DNA from: JAAYZM01 sp964510785
GTDB lineage: Bacteria; Actinomycetota; Actinomycetes; Actinomycetales; Cellulomonadaceae
Assembly: GCA_964510785.1 (NCBI GenBank)
Contig: CAZECM010000024.1
Span: 1-43,891 of the forward strand
Direction of reading: 5' to 3'
Length of the DNA stretch: 43,891 nt
Shown here: positions 23,559 to 31,900 of the stretch, in pieces
Position numbering within the stretch: position 1 is the stretch's first letter
How the letters are laid out: each line of letters begins with the position of its first letter
Notes under the pieces: generated by a model
The model's database searches: none
What the model was told of the DNA's origin: nothing
The model's input: only the letters and a program-made list of their open reading frames with translations
Translations under genes and position numbers: made by a program

Positions 23559-23915
23559 TCAAGCGGCGCGCGAGGCGTCCTTGCGCGGCCGGCCTCGACC
23601 GCGCTTGGTCGGGACGACGACGCCGTCGACGAAGACCTGACCGCCCCAGACGCCCCACGGTTCGGCGCGGTCGATCGCGCCGGCGAGGCAACCCTCCATG
23701 AGCGGACAGGATCGGCACAGCGCCTTGGCCTGCTCCACCTGGGCGCCCTGTTCGGCGAACCAGAGCTCGGAGTCGTTCACCCGGCAAGGGATGAGGTCCG
23801 AGATGACCCGGTCGAACTCTGCGCGTTCGTCATCGAGTGAGTAGCCAGCCGCCGCGCCGGGGTAGATCGCTGAACCGCCGCCGTCGAGTGTGTCGAGCAA
23901 CGTGGTGAGCCGCAC
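23559..23915 (-). CDS. whiB7: WhiB7 iron-sulfur transcription factor (intrinsic antibiotic resistance)
   Basis: WhiB7 is a [4Fe-4S] protein that binds sigma-A region 4 and activates antibiotic-resistance genes. This 118-residue protein has the four cluster cysteines (Cys44, Cys67, Cys70, Cys76; spacing C-x22-C-x2-C-x5-C), the GVWGG turn (88-92) and a C-terminal AT-hook (RGRGRP, 105-110) specific to WhiB7. The start is GTG 23915 with AGGAGG 5 nt upstream. A leader of about 400 nt contains a promoter with an AT-rich upstream element, a 66-codon uORF and a terminator-like hairpin, the arrangement known for ribosome-mediated control of whiB7. It may therefore be induced by ribosome-targeting drugs and autoregulated. 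Confidence 0.95.
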   Translation of the reverse strand: MRLTTLLDTLDGGGSAIYPGAAAGYSLDDERAEFDRVISDLIPCRVNDSELWFAEQGAQVEQAKALCRSCPLMEGCLAGAIDRAEPWGVWGGQVFVDGVVVPTKRGRGRPRKDASRAA

Positions 23916-24009
23916 GATGTCCTCCTGAAGATCCGTGCTGGTGATGTGGTGTCGGTTCCGGTACTCCCGGGGCCGACCCACTTCACCGCCGGTGGCGGAG
24001 GAATGGGAA

Positions 24010-24042
24010 AGGCCGCGGGTTCCGAGTCGGACTCCGCGGCCT
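24010..24042 (-). terminator. Attenuator hairpin in the whiB7 leader
   Basis: AGGCCGCGG / CCGCGGCCT (24010-24018 and 24034-24042) with an inner TCCGA/TCGGA pairing; on the minus strand it is followed by TTTCCCATTCC. It lies 16 nt after the uORF stop and about 95 nt before the whiB7 start. Confidence 0.75.
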
Positions 24043-24058
24043 GGGGGCTGGTTCTGCT

Positions 24059-24259
24059 CTAGAGCAGGACGTCCCTGTGAGGTGCGGGGTCTGGTGCGGC
24101 GGACTTGCCGTGCGTCGAGGCGAAGCCGGTCCCAGCGGACTGCCACCCACGCGTGCGCACAACGAGGCCCGAGATCCCATAGCGGGTGGCGGGCACGTCG
24201 AAGCGACGAATGGTCTGGGCCGTAGCGGACGCAACGCACAGATCTGTCATCGTGATCAT
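24059..24259 (-). CDS. whiB7 leader uORF (66 codons)
   Basis: A short reading frame in the whiB7 5' leader beginning MITMTDLCVASATAQTIRRF and ending in VLL-stop. GAGGAG lies about 10 nt before ATG 24259; an alternative in-frame ATG is at 24250. The stop codon sits at the middle of a perfect 14-nt palindrome CTGCTCT/AGAGCAG (24054-24067), and the attenuator hairpin starts 16 nt later. Known whiB7 leaders use translation of a uORF to control a downstream terminator, and this layout fits. The peptide sequence itself is unlikely to matter except where ribosomes pause. Coding status is inferred from position and ribosome site. Confidence 0.65.
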   Translation of the reverse strand: MITMTDLCVASATAQTIRRFDVPATRYGISGLVVRTRGWQSAGTGFASTHGKSAAPDPAPHRDVLL

Positions 24260-24326
24260 CAGGTACCTACCTCCTCACTGGACTCGGGTCGCCCCTCGGC
24301 GACGCTCCTCAAACGCGGACCTGAAC

Positions 24327-24365
24327 AACCTATGCGAGGTCGACCGGGGTTGACAACGCATTTAT
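24327..24365 (-). promoter_or_regulatory. whiB7 promoter with WhiB7-type AT-rich element
   Basis: Minus strand: -35 TTGTCA (24351-24356), 18-nt spacer, -10 TAGGTT (24327-24332). ATAAAT (24360-24365) lies 3 nt upstream of the -35, where WhiB7-activated promoters carry an A/T patch, consistent with autoactivation. Confidence 0.7.
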
Positions 24366-24366
24366 G

Positions 24367-24382
24367 CGACGAGTTTTCGTCG
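24367..24382 (-). terminator. Small hairpin after uvrD2
   Basis: CGACGA/TCGTCG 6-bp stem with a 4-nt loop, 20 nt past the uvrD2 stop and directly abutting the AT-rich element of the whiB7 promoter. Weak. Confidence 0.35.
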
Positions 24383-24402
24383 AGCTTCGTCTCGTGCCGG
24401 TC

Positions 24403-26481
24403 TCACGCAGATCCCTCGCCCGACGACGCCGCGGCGCGCACGATCCCGAGCACCGACTCGCCGTACTTCTCGAGCTTCGTGGGGCCGACGCCGCCCACCC
24501 CCGCGAGCTCCGCGAGCGAGCCCGGGCGAACCTCGGCCACGGCCTCGAGCGTCGCGTCGGCGAACACGGTGTAGGCGGGCTTCCCCTGGGCCTCCGCGAC
24601 GGACGAGCGCCACTCGCGCAGCGCGTCGAACAGACCCTCGTCGTACTCGCCGGTGAGCCGGACGCGGCGTCCCGGCTGGAGCTTGCTCTGCCCGACACCC
24701 TGTCCCGCAACCCGCCCACCATCTTGCCCGCCGCGCTGCCCACCGCTCAGCCCGCGCGAGCCGTCCGGCCAGATGCCGTCGAGGAACCGCGTGCGCTTGC
24801 GGCTGTGCCGCCCGCCAGGGTTGCGCGAGCGGGCGAAGGACACGTCGAGGTGCTCGCGCGCGCGGGTCACGCCCACGTAGAGCAACCGTCGTTCTTCGGC
24901 CACGGCGGCGTCCGTCTCCGCGAGCGAGATCGGCATGAGCCCCTCGCTCATCCCCGCGAGGAAGACGGCGTCCCACTCGAGCCCCTTCGCCGCGTGCAGG
25001 GTCGCGAGGGTCACGCCGTCGACCGTGGGCGCGTGCTGGGCCGCTGCGCGCTCGTCGAGGTCGGCCACGAGGTCGGCCAGGCTCGCGCGCCCCCCAGCGG
25101 CGGCACGCTCGGCGTCGAGGTCGTCCGCGAGGGAGACGAGCGCCTGGAGCGCGTCCCACCGCTCGCGCACCGCGCCCCGCGCCGAGGGCGGCTCCTTGGT
25201 CCAGCCGATGTCGCGCAGCGCGTCGCGCACCTGGTCGGGCAGGCCGTCGTCGGCGTCCGCCTGGCGCACCGCCGCGCGGAGCACGACGATCGCCTCACGC
25301 ACGTCGCGGCGCTGGAAGAACCGCTCGCCGCCGCGCACGAGGTAGCCGATGCCGGCGGCCGCGAGCGCCTGCTCGAAGGCCTCCGACTGGGCGTTCGTCC
25401 GGTACAGCACGGCGATCTCGCCGGCCGGCGTGCCCGCCGCGACGAGTCTCGCGACACGGGCGGCGATCCCCTCGGCCTCGCCGTCGTCGTCGGGGTAGAT
25501 CGTGAAGCCCACGGGCGGGCCCGCGGGGCGCTGTGCGATGAGCTCGAGGCTCCCGGCCCGCCGCCCCGGCACGGCGAGGATGCGGTTGGCGAGGCCCACC
25601 ACCTGGGGCGTGGAGCGGTAGTCCCGCACGAGCTTGACGACCTTGGCGCCCGGGAACTCCTTCGTGAACGTCAGCAGGTGGTGCGGGGTCGCGCCCGTGA
25701 AGGAGTAGATCGTCTGGGCGGGGTCGCCGACGACGCACAGCTCCTTGCGCCCGCCGAGCCACTGGTCGAGCAGGAACTTCTGCACGGGCGAGACGTCCTG
25801 GAACTCGTCGACCACGAACCGCCGGTACTGCGAGCGCACCTGCTCGGCGACCTCACGATGGTCCTGCAACATGCTCGCGAGGAGGAGCAGCACGTCCTCG
25901 AAGTCGATGACGCCGCGGGCCGCCTTGGTCTTCTCGTACTCCGCGAGCAGCCGCGCGACGCTCTGGTGGTTGTAGCCCGCGATCGGGGGCCGGTTCGTCG
26001 CCTCGGCCGCCCGCACGTAGTCGTCCGGCTCGACGAGCGAGACCTTGGCCCACTCGACCTCGCCAGCGAGGTCCCGCACCGAGATGCGGTCGACACCGAG
26101 CCCGAGCCGGCCCGCCGCCTCCGCGACCGCGCTCGCCTTGTGCTCCATGATCTTCGGCGGCGCGCCACCGACGACCTGGGGCCAGAAGAAGCTCAGCTGG
26201 CGCAGGGCAGCCGCGTGGAAGGTCCGCGCCTGGACCCCCTCGACACCGAGCTGGCGCAGCCGCGTGCGCATCTCGCCCGCGGCGCGGGCCGTGAACGTCA
26301 CGGCGAGGACCGACGTCGGAGCGAAGGTGCCGCTGCGCACCCCGTAGGCGATGCGGTGCGTGATGGCGCGGGTCTTGCCCGTCCCGGCGCCCGCGTGCAC
26401 GCAGACGGGGCCGGTCGTGGCGAGGGCGACCTCCCGCTGCTCGGGGTCGAGCGCGTCGAGGATCTGGTCGGCGGAGAGCAT
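24403..26481 (-). CDS. uvrD2: UvrD2-like superfamily 1 DNA helicase with HRDC domain
   Basis: A 692-residue 3'-5' SF1A helicase. Walker A GAGTGKT is at residues 31-37, motif II DEFQDVSP near 226, QTIYSFTGATPHHLL is motif III, and HAAKGLEWDAVFLAGMSEG and VGVTRAREHL are motifs V and VI. A C-terminal HRDC domain occupies about 614-690. Mycobacterial UvrD2 has a tetracysteine zinc motif between motor and HRDC; here that stretch (574-600, 24682-24762) has no cysteine and is a Gly/Gln-rich linker. The gene lies between mrx1 and whiB7 as in other actinobacteria. GGGAGG about 10 nt before ATG 26481 supports the start. Probably essential or important for repair and replication. Confidence 0.94.
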   Translation of the reverse strand: MLSADQILDALDPEQREVALATTGPVCVHAGAGTGKTRAITHRIAYGVRSGTFAPTSVLAVTFTARAAGEMRTRLRQLGVEGVQARTFHAAALRQLSFFWPQVVGGAPPKIMEHKASAVAEAAGRLGLGVDRISVRDLAGEVEWAKVSLVEPDDYVRAAEATNRPPIAGYNHQSVARLLAEYEKTKAARGVIDFEDVLLLLASMLQDHREVAEQVRSQYRRFVVDEFQDVSPVQKFLLDQWLGGRKELCVVGDPAQTIYSFTGATPHHLLTFTKEFPGAKVVKLVRDYRSTPQVVGLANRILAVPGRRAGSLELIAQRPAGPPVGFTIYPDDDGEAEGIAARVARLVAAGTPAGEIAVLYRTNAQSEAFEQALAAAGIGYLVRGGERFFQRRDVREAIVVLRAAVRQADADDGLPDQVRDALRDIGWTKEPPSARGAVRERWDALQALVSLADDLDAERAAAGGRASLADLVADLDERAAAQHAPTVDGVTLATLHAAKGLEWDAVFLAGMSEGLMPISLAETDAAVAEERRLLYVGVTRAREHLDVSFARSRNPGGRHSRKRTRFLDGIWPDGSRGLSGGQRGGQDGGRVAGQGVGQSKLQPGRRVRLTGEYDEGLFDALREWRSSVAEAQGKPAYTVFADATLEAVAEVRPGSLAELAGVGGVGPTKLEKYGESVLGIVRAAASSGEGSA

Positions 26482-26591
26482 CGGGGCCCATCCTCCCAGG
26501 CCTCACCGACAGCGACGACGACGGGTGGTCGGGGCTGTGGAGCACCGTGCGGCGGACCCCACAGCGCCGGGGCCTTCCCGCTCGCGTGACG

Positions 26592-26597
26592 TAGCCT
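26592..26597 (+). promoter_or_regulatory. Leaderless -10 box of mrx1
   Basis: TAGCCT, 6 nt before the GTG at 26604, no Shine-Dalgarno. Confidence 0.55.
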
Positions 26598-26603
26598 GCA
26601 GAG

Positions 26604-26867
26604 GTGACTGCAGACACCGAGATCGACACCATCACGATGTACTCGACCACGACGTGCGGGTACTGCCGACGCCTCAAGACCCAGCTCGACTCCGTGGGGA
26701 TCGCCTACCGCGAGGTGAACATCGAGCAGGATGCGGACTCCGCCGCGTTCGTCGAGAGCGTCAACGGCGGGAACCAGACCGTGCCGACCGTCGTGTTCCC
26801 CGACGGCTCGACGGCGACCAACCCGTCGCTCGCCGAGGTGCGCAGCCGGCTCACCGCCTCCCCCTGA
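26604..26867 (+). CDS. mrx1: Mycoredoxin 1 (glutaredoxin-like, mycothiol-dependent)
   Basis: Mycoredoxin reduces mixed disulfides between proteins and mycothiol in actinobacteria. The 87-residue protein has a thioredoxin fold with active site Cys18-Gly-Tyr-Cys21 (TTTCGYCRRLK), the cis-proline loop (NQTVPTVVFPDGS) and the final helix (SLAEVRSRL). Length and position between uvrD2 and nudC match Rv3198A-type Mrx1. The start is GTG 26604 preceded at 6 nt by TAGCCT, which indicates a leaderless mRNA. It ends 10 nt before a strong bidirectional terminator shared with the convergent nudC. Confidence 0.93.
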   Translation: MTADTEIDTITMYSTTTCGYCRRLKTQLDSVGIAYREVNIEQDADSAAFVESVNGGNQTVPTVVFPDGSTATNPSLAEVRSRLTASP

Positions 26868-26876
26868 GCGCGAGGT

Positions 26877-26914
26877 GGCACGGCGCGAGCCTCAGGGGAG
26901 GCTCGCGCCGTGCC
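26877..26914. terminator. Bidirectional terminator between mrx1 and nudC
   Basis: Perfect 17-bp stem GGCACGGCGCGAGCCTC (26877-26893) / 26898-26914, 4-nt loop. Its right arm lies inside the last codons of nudC, and the nudC stop is in the loop region. Confidence 0.88.
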
Positions 26915-27863
26915 AGTCCTCGATGAGGGCGCGTGCGATCGAGGCGCGCCCCGGCAGGAGCACCTCGCCCGAGGCAGTCGCCGCGCGGAGGCCGGCTCGG
27001 TCGAACCAGCGCGCCTCCCCCATCTCTTCGCCGTCGACGACGATCGCCGTGGCCGTCGCGCGCGCCCGGTAGGCGAGCATGAGCGAGGCCGGGAACGGCC
27101 ACGTCTGGGAGCCGCGGTACTCGATCGAGCCGATCGGCAGCGCGACCTCCTCGAGCACCTCGCGCCGCAACGCCTGCTCGGCGCTCTCCCCCGCCTCGAC
27201 GAAGCCCGCGAGGGTCGAGAAGCGCCGCTCGGGCCAGTGCGTCGCGTGGCCGAGCAGCAGGCGGTCGTCGTCGTCGGTCACCGCCATGATCACGGCGGGG
27301 TCCGTGCGCGGGTACTGCTCCGTGCCCTCCACGCTGCACCGCCGCTGCCAGCCCGCGAAGCTCGGCTCGGTGGGTGCCCCGCAGCGCGGGCAGAACCGGT
27401 GGGAGGCGTGCCAGGCCGTGAGCGCCGCCGTCGTCGCCGCGAGCCCCGCGTCCCGGGCGCCGAGGCGTTCGCCCACCTCGCGCAGGCTCGACCACGCGCA
27501 GCCGGCGGGGGGCTCGGAGTCCGCGGGGAGTGCGAGCGCCACGTAGGCGCCGTCGTCGTCGCTGCCGAGGAAGTACCGCTGGGCCAGGGGTAGCGACGCG
27601 AGGACGGCGGGGTCGTGCGGCGGTCGCAGGTCCGCGACGACGAGGGTTCCGACGGTGTGGTTGGCCGTCGTGGGGCCGGCGACCGTGGGCCCGGCGACCG
27701 CGTCGGGGAGGACGGCGAACTTTTCGCCGTGCGCGAGGAGCACGCGGGTGCCCGGGAGAGCGAGGAGGTTGTCGACGAGCCCGGGCTCGCCGCGGAACGT
27801 CGCGGCTCGGTCCACGCTCGAACGAGCGAGCGGCAGCTCGTCCCACCGCACCGGCCATGTCAC
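26892..27863 (-). CDS. nudC: NudC-type NAD+ diphosphatase (Nudix)
   Basis: Hydrolyses NAD(H) to NMN(H) and AMP and can remove NAD caps from RNA. The 323-residue protein has an N-terminal domain, a zinc-ribbon segment (CPRCG, residues 158-161, plus one Cys near 175; I see only three of the four cysteines of E. coli NudC) and the Nudix domain. Its Nudix box reads GFVEAGESAEQALRREVLEE (about 220-240), followed by the NADH-specific GSQTWPFPASLMLAY. The start is GTG 27863: TACCGT lies 7 nt upstream, suggesting leaderless expression, although a GGGAGG sits too close to act as a ribosome site. It diverges from the APH-fold gene and converges on mrx1. Confidence 0.93.
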   Translation of the reverse strand: MTWPVRWDELPLARSSVDRAATFRGEPGLVDNLLALPGTRVLLAHGEKFAVLPDAVAGPTVAGPTTANHTVGTLVVADLRPPHDPAVLASLPLAQRYFLGSDDDGAYVALALPADSEPPAGCAWSSLREVGERLGARDAGLAATTAALTAWHASHRFCPRCGAPTEPSFAGWQRRCSVEGTEQYPRTDPAVIMAVTDDDDRLLLGHATHWPERRFSTLAGFVEAGESAEQALRREVLEEVALPIGSIEYRGSQTWPFPASLMLAYRARATATAIVVDGEEMGEARWFDRAGLRAATASGEVLLPGRASIARALIEDWHGASLP

Positions 27864-27870
27864 GCCTCCC

Positions 27871-27876
27871 ACGGTA
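27871..27876 (-). promoter_or_regulatory. Leaderless -10 box of nudC
   Basis: TACCGT on the minus strand, 7 nt before GTG 27863. Confidence 0.5.
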
Positions 27877-27965
27877 CGTCGTCGGAGCGACCGGCCGGGA
27901 CCGGACGACGACGACGCGCGCGGGACACGCCCGGGACGTGCCGGGCCGCGTCGTCGGGCGCGACC

Positions 27966-27971
27966 TAGGCT
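27966..27971 (+). promoter_or_regulatory. Leaderless -10 box of the APH-fold kinase gene
   Basis: TAGGCT, 6 nt before GTG 27978, with no ribosome site. Confidence 0.55.
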
Positions 27972-27977
27972 GGACGG

Positions 27978-28943
27978 GTGACCCGATCCCCCTTCGCACT
28001 CGCCGCGCTCGCCACCGCGGCGGTCCCCGGGCTCGACGCCCGGGACGTGCGCCCCGCGGCCCACTCCGGCAGCGACTTCGACCTCGCCGTCGTCACCGAT
28101 GCCGAGCGCCACCGCTGGGTGGTGCGCGCCCCGTTGCACGCCGCGGCGGGGGCCGCCCTCGAGGCCGAGCTCGCGCTCCTCGGCGCGCTCGAGTCCCACG
28201 TCGACGCGGGGGCGCTGCCGTTCGACGTGCCGCGCGTGGCAGGTTCGGCGCCGCTGCCCGAGGGCGGGCGGGCCGTCGTCTACCCCGCGCTGCGCGGGGG
28301 CGAGGTCCGGCTCGAGTCGCTCACGGGTGGTCCCGGGCTCGCTGCGGCGCTCGGCCGGACGATCGCTGCGATCCACGAGCTGCCCACGAGCACGGTCGAG
28401 ATCGCCGGGCTCGCGGTCTACGAGGCGCAGGCCTATCGCGAGCGGCGCCAGTCCGAGGTGGACGAGGCGGCCCGCACCGGAAAGGTGCCCACGGTCCTGC
28501 TGCGCCGCTGGGAGTCCAAGCTCGAGGACGTCGCCCTGTGGCGGTTCCGGCCCACGGTCGTGCACGGGGACCTGACCTCGTCGCACGTGCTCACCGACGG
28601 GCACCTCATCACGGGGGTGCTGGGCTGGGGCGAGGCGAAGGTCGCCGATCCCGCCGACGATCTCGCGTGGCTCCTCGTGGCCGCACCGAGCGACGCCGTC
28701 GACTCCATCACCGAGGCCTACCAGCTGCGCCGCACCGAGCTCAAGGACCCGCACCTCATGGACCGGGCCCTGCTGGCGGGCGAGCTCGCGCTCGCACGAT
28801 GGCTGCTCTTCGGGGTGCGCACGAACCAGGAGGACGTCGTCGAGGACGCCGTGTCCATGCTCGCCGACCTGGCCGAGCACGTGCTCGCCGAGGAGGCTCC
28901 CCCGTCCGGGGACCGGCCCGGGAGCGGCGACTCGGTGGTCTAG
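27978..28943 (+). CDS. APH-fold phosphotransferase (macrolide 2'-phosphotransferase-like)
   Basis: A 321-residue protein kinase-like phosphotransferase of the aminoglycoside/macrolide phosphotransferase family. The catalytic loop VVHGDLTSSHVL (His196-Gly197-Asp198) gives the Brenner motif, and GVLGWGEAKVADPADDLAWL is the metal-binding DxD-like motif, with Gly-Trp-Gly-Glu where active kinases often have IDW/FGD, so the first acidic ligand is shifted. ARTGKVPTVLLRRWE and a C-terminal amphipathic helix follow. Substrate unknown: similar genes are common actinobacterial chromosomal neighbours of nudC, and resistance cannot be assumed. The start is GTG 27978 with TAGGCT 6 nt upstream. Confidence 0.85.
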   Translation: MTRSPFALAALATAAVPGLDARDVRPAAHSGSDFDLAVVTDAERHRWVVRAPLHAAAGAALEAELALLGALESHVDAGALPFDVPRVAGSAPLPEGGRAVVYPALRGGEVRLESLTGGPGLAAALGRTIAAIHELPTSTVEIAGLAVYEAQAYRERRQSEVDEAARTGKVPTVLLRRWESKLEDVALWRFRPTVVHGDLTSSHVLTDGHLITGVLGWGEAKVADPADDLAWLLVAAPSDAVDSITEAYQLRRTELKDPHLMDRALLAGELALARWLLFGVRTNQEDVVEDAVSMLADLAEHVLAEEAPPSGDRPGSGDSVV

Positions 28944-28955
28944 GCCCGACCACCG
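28933..28955 (+). terminator. Hairpin at the end of the APH-fold gene
   Basis: CGGTGGTC / GACCACCG 8-bp stem (28933-28940 / 28948-28955) with the TAG stop in the loop; may also end adnB transcripts. Confidence 0.5.
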
Positions 28956-28971
28956 GTCCCACGCTCCCGCC

Positions 28972-31900
28972 TCACGCGTCCAGCTCTCCCGCGAGGATCG
29001 CCGGGATGTCCTCCGCCGTCACCGTGCGGTGCGAGTCGACGGTCTCGCCCGTCGCGGCGAAGAAGAACGCCGCCCGCACGCGCGTCTGGTCGATCCCCCG
29101 GTACGTCGCCCACGCGAGCCGGTAGAGCGCGAGCTGGAGCTCGCGCTCACGGAGCTCCTCCGGGGTGCGCGGCGGCCGGCCGGACTTCCAGTCGACGACG
29201 ACGTAGCCGTCCCCCTCGGCGAAGATCGCGTCCGGTCGGGCGTGCACGACGACGCCGCCCACGGGCACGACCAGGTCCAGCTCGATCTCGACGGGTATGC
29301 GCGCGGCCCACTCGCTCGCGTCGAACGCCGCCTGCAGCGCGGTGGTCGTCTCGTCGGCACGCGCGCCGTCGTCCGCCCCGGGCAGGTCGTCGACGTCGAC
29401 GAGCGACGTGGCGCGGTAGCGCTGCTCGATCCACTGGTGGAACAGGGTGCCGCGCAGCGCCGCGACGGAGGGCTCGCGCGGCACCGGGCGGCGCAGGTTG
29501 GTGATGAACCGCTCCCGGTGGTGGACGAGCTGGGTGAGCGCCGTCGGCGAGGCCGCGACCGGCAGGGCGACCTCGCTCGGGCCGGGGTCGCGGCGTGCGG
29601 CGTCCTCGGCAAGGAGGAGGTCGACGAGGCGCCCGTCGTCGACCTCGGTGTCCTGGGCAGCCACGATGCCCCGGGCAGCCTCGACGCCCTGGGCAGCCTC
29701 GACGCCCTGGGCAGCCTCGACGCCCTGGGTGATCTCGGTGTCCTGGACGACAGCGGTGTCGCGCCCGACCATCGCGACCCGAACTCGCGCAGCGGCGGCG
29801 TCGAGCGCAGCTCGTCGCGAGCCCTCGAGTCCCGCGAAGGGGTCCGCGGGCCACTGCCCGGTGACGGTCTTGGCGAGCAGGGGGTTCCCGTCCTCGAGGT
29901 TCGCGCCCTCGGGGTCGACAGCGACCGAGATGGTCCCCGCGGCGGCGAGCTCGTCGAGGAGCACGGAGGGTTCGCGCGGCTGTTTCGCCTCGGCCCACCA
30001 CGCACCCGAGAGCAGCATGTGGCTGCGCGCCCGCGTCAGGGCGACGTAGGCGACACGCCGGTCCTCGGCAACCTCGTGGCGCGCGACGTCGACCTGGAAC
30101 TCCTTGATCGCCTCGAGCACGCCCTGCGTGTCGACGCCCGGTCCGAGCTCGAGCGCCGGCAGCCGTGCCGTGCCGTCGGGGTCGCGGTAGTCCTTCCGGA
30201 GCGGGTACGGCAGGGCGTCGAGGCCCGTGAGCCACGCCTTCGTGCGGGCACCCTTCGGGTCCTTGACGGGCATCGTGGGGAAGCTGCCGTCTCGCAGCCC
30301 GGGGACGACGACGACGTCCCACTCGAGCCCCTTCGCGGCGTGCACCGTGAGGAGCTGCACGCGGTCGGTCGCGACGTCGACCTGGCCGGGCTCACCGCCC
30401 CGCTCGTGCACGGCCACGGCGTCCAGGTAGTCGAGGAAGGCACCGAGCGTCGCCCCCGAGGCGTCCTGCTCCGCGGTGAACTGCTCGGCGACCTCCTGCA
30501 AGCGGTCGAGGTGCACGCGCGCCCGCGGACCGCCCCGCGCCATGAGCTCGACGTCGAGACCGAGCAACCGCTCCGCCTCGACGACGAGATCGCCCACGGG
30601 CAGGTAGGTCGCCCGACGCAGCGCCTCGAGCTGGGTCGCGAGGTGCCCCATGCGTCCGCGTGCGGTCGCGGACAGGGCATGGCCGCGGGCGTCGCGCCAC
30701 GGCGAGCCGGGTGGCGGCAGGTCCTCGATCGCCTCGACGATCGAGCGTTCGTCGACCTCGTCGGCCTCGACCTCGGGCAGATCGTCGTCCCGATCGGCCG
30801 TGTCCCGGTGCGCACCGGCCCCACCGCTCCCCCGGCGCACCGCGGCGAGGTGCCGTCCCCAGTCGCCGAGGAACGCGATGTCCGCGAGGCCGAGGCGCAG
30901 CCGCGCGGACGTCAGGAGCCGCATGAGCGAGTCGCCGCGCGACGGGTCGTGGGCCGCCTGGAGGGCAGCGACGACGTCCACGACCTCGGGCACGGAGAGC
31001 AGTCCGCCGAGCCCCACGACCTCGAAGGGGATGCCGTGCCGACGCAGCGCCGACACGAGGTGGCCGAACTGGCTGCGCTTGCGACACAGCACCGCCGCCG
31101 TGGGCCGTTGCCGTGCGCCGCCGTCGGCCCAGCCGAACCTCGCGAGGTACAGGGCGACGCCCTCGGCCTCGTCCTCGACCGTCGGGAAGTACTCGGCGAG
31201 GACCTCACCGGGCCCGGCACCGGGTCTGGGCCGCAGCGGCGGCACCTCGAGACCCGTGTCGCGCGCGAGCGGCCCGGCGACCGTGTTCGCCGCGTCGAGG
31301 ATCGCGTGGTCGTTGCGCCACGCCGTGGACAGGTGCAGCTGGGTCGCCCGCTCCCCGTCCGGACCGCGGAACGTCTCCCGGAAGGCGTTGAGCCCTCCGG
31401 CGGACGCACCGCGCCAGCCGTAGATCGACTGGTTGGGGTCGCCGACCGCCATGACGGGGTGCCCCGCACCGAACAGGGTGTGCAGGAAGTCGAGCTGGGC
31501 CACCGACGTGTCCTGGTACTCGTCGAGGATCACCCGCGAGAAGCGCGCCCGCTCCCCCGCCCGCACCGCGCCGACGCGAGCGAGCCGGCCCGCGAGCATG
31601 ACCTGGTCCGCGAAGTCCATGACCCCGAGCTCGGCCTTGCGGTCGCGGTAGCGCTGCACGACGGCGAGGAGGCGCGCCCGCGTGCGCAGGTTCTCGGCGA
31701 TCTCCATGAGGTCCTTGGGGTACACACGCTTGCCCGGCGCGAGCTCGCGCTCGAGGAACTCGCCCGCGAGCTCCTCGAGCCGACCCTCGGCCTCGATCGG
31801 GTCGAGCAGGTGCTCCGCGAGGGAGTCGGAGAGCGAGAGCACTGCGCCGACGAGGGTGCTCACCGCCGACGACGGCGCGTCCTCGGCGAAGTCGAAGGCC

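Noticed and set aside
27978..28943. Calling the APH-fold gene a macrolide or aminoglycoside resistance gene.
   Set aside because: Only the fold and catalytic loop are visible; the usual IDW-type metal motif is altered and such genes are common chromosomal neighbours.
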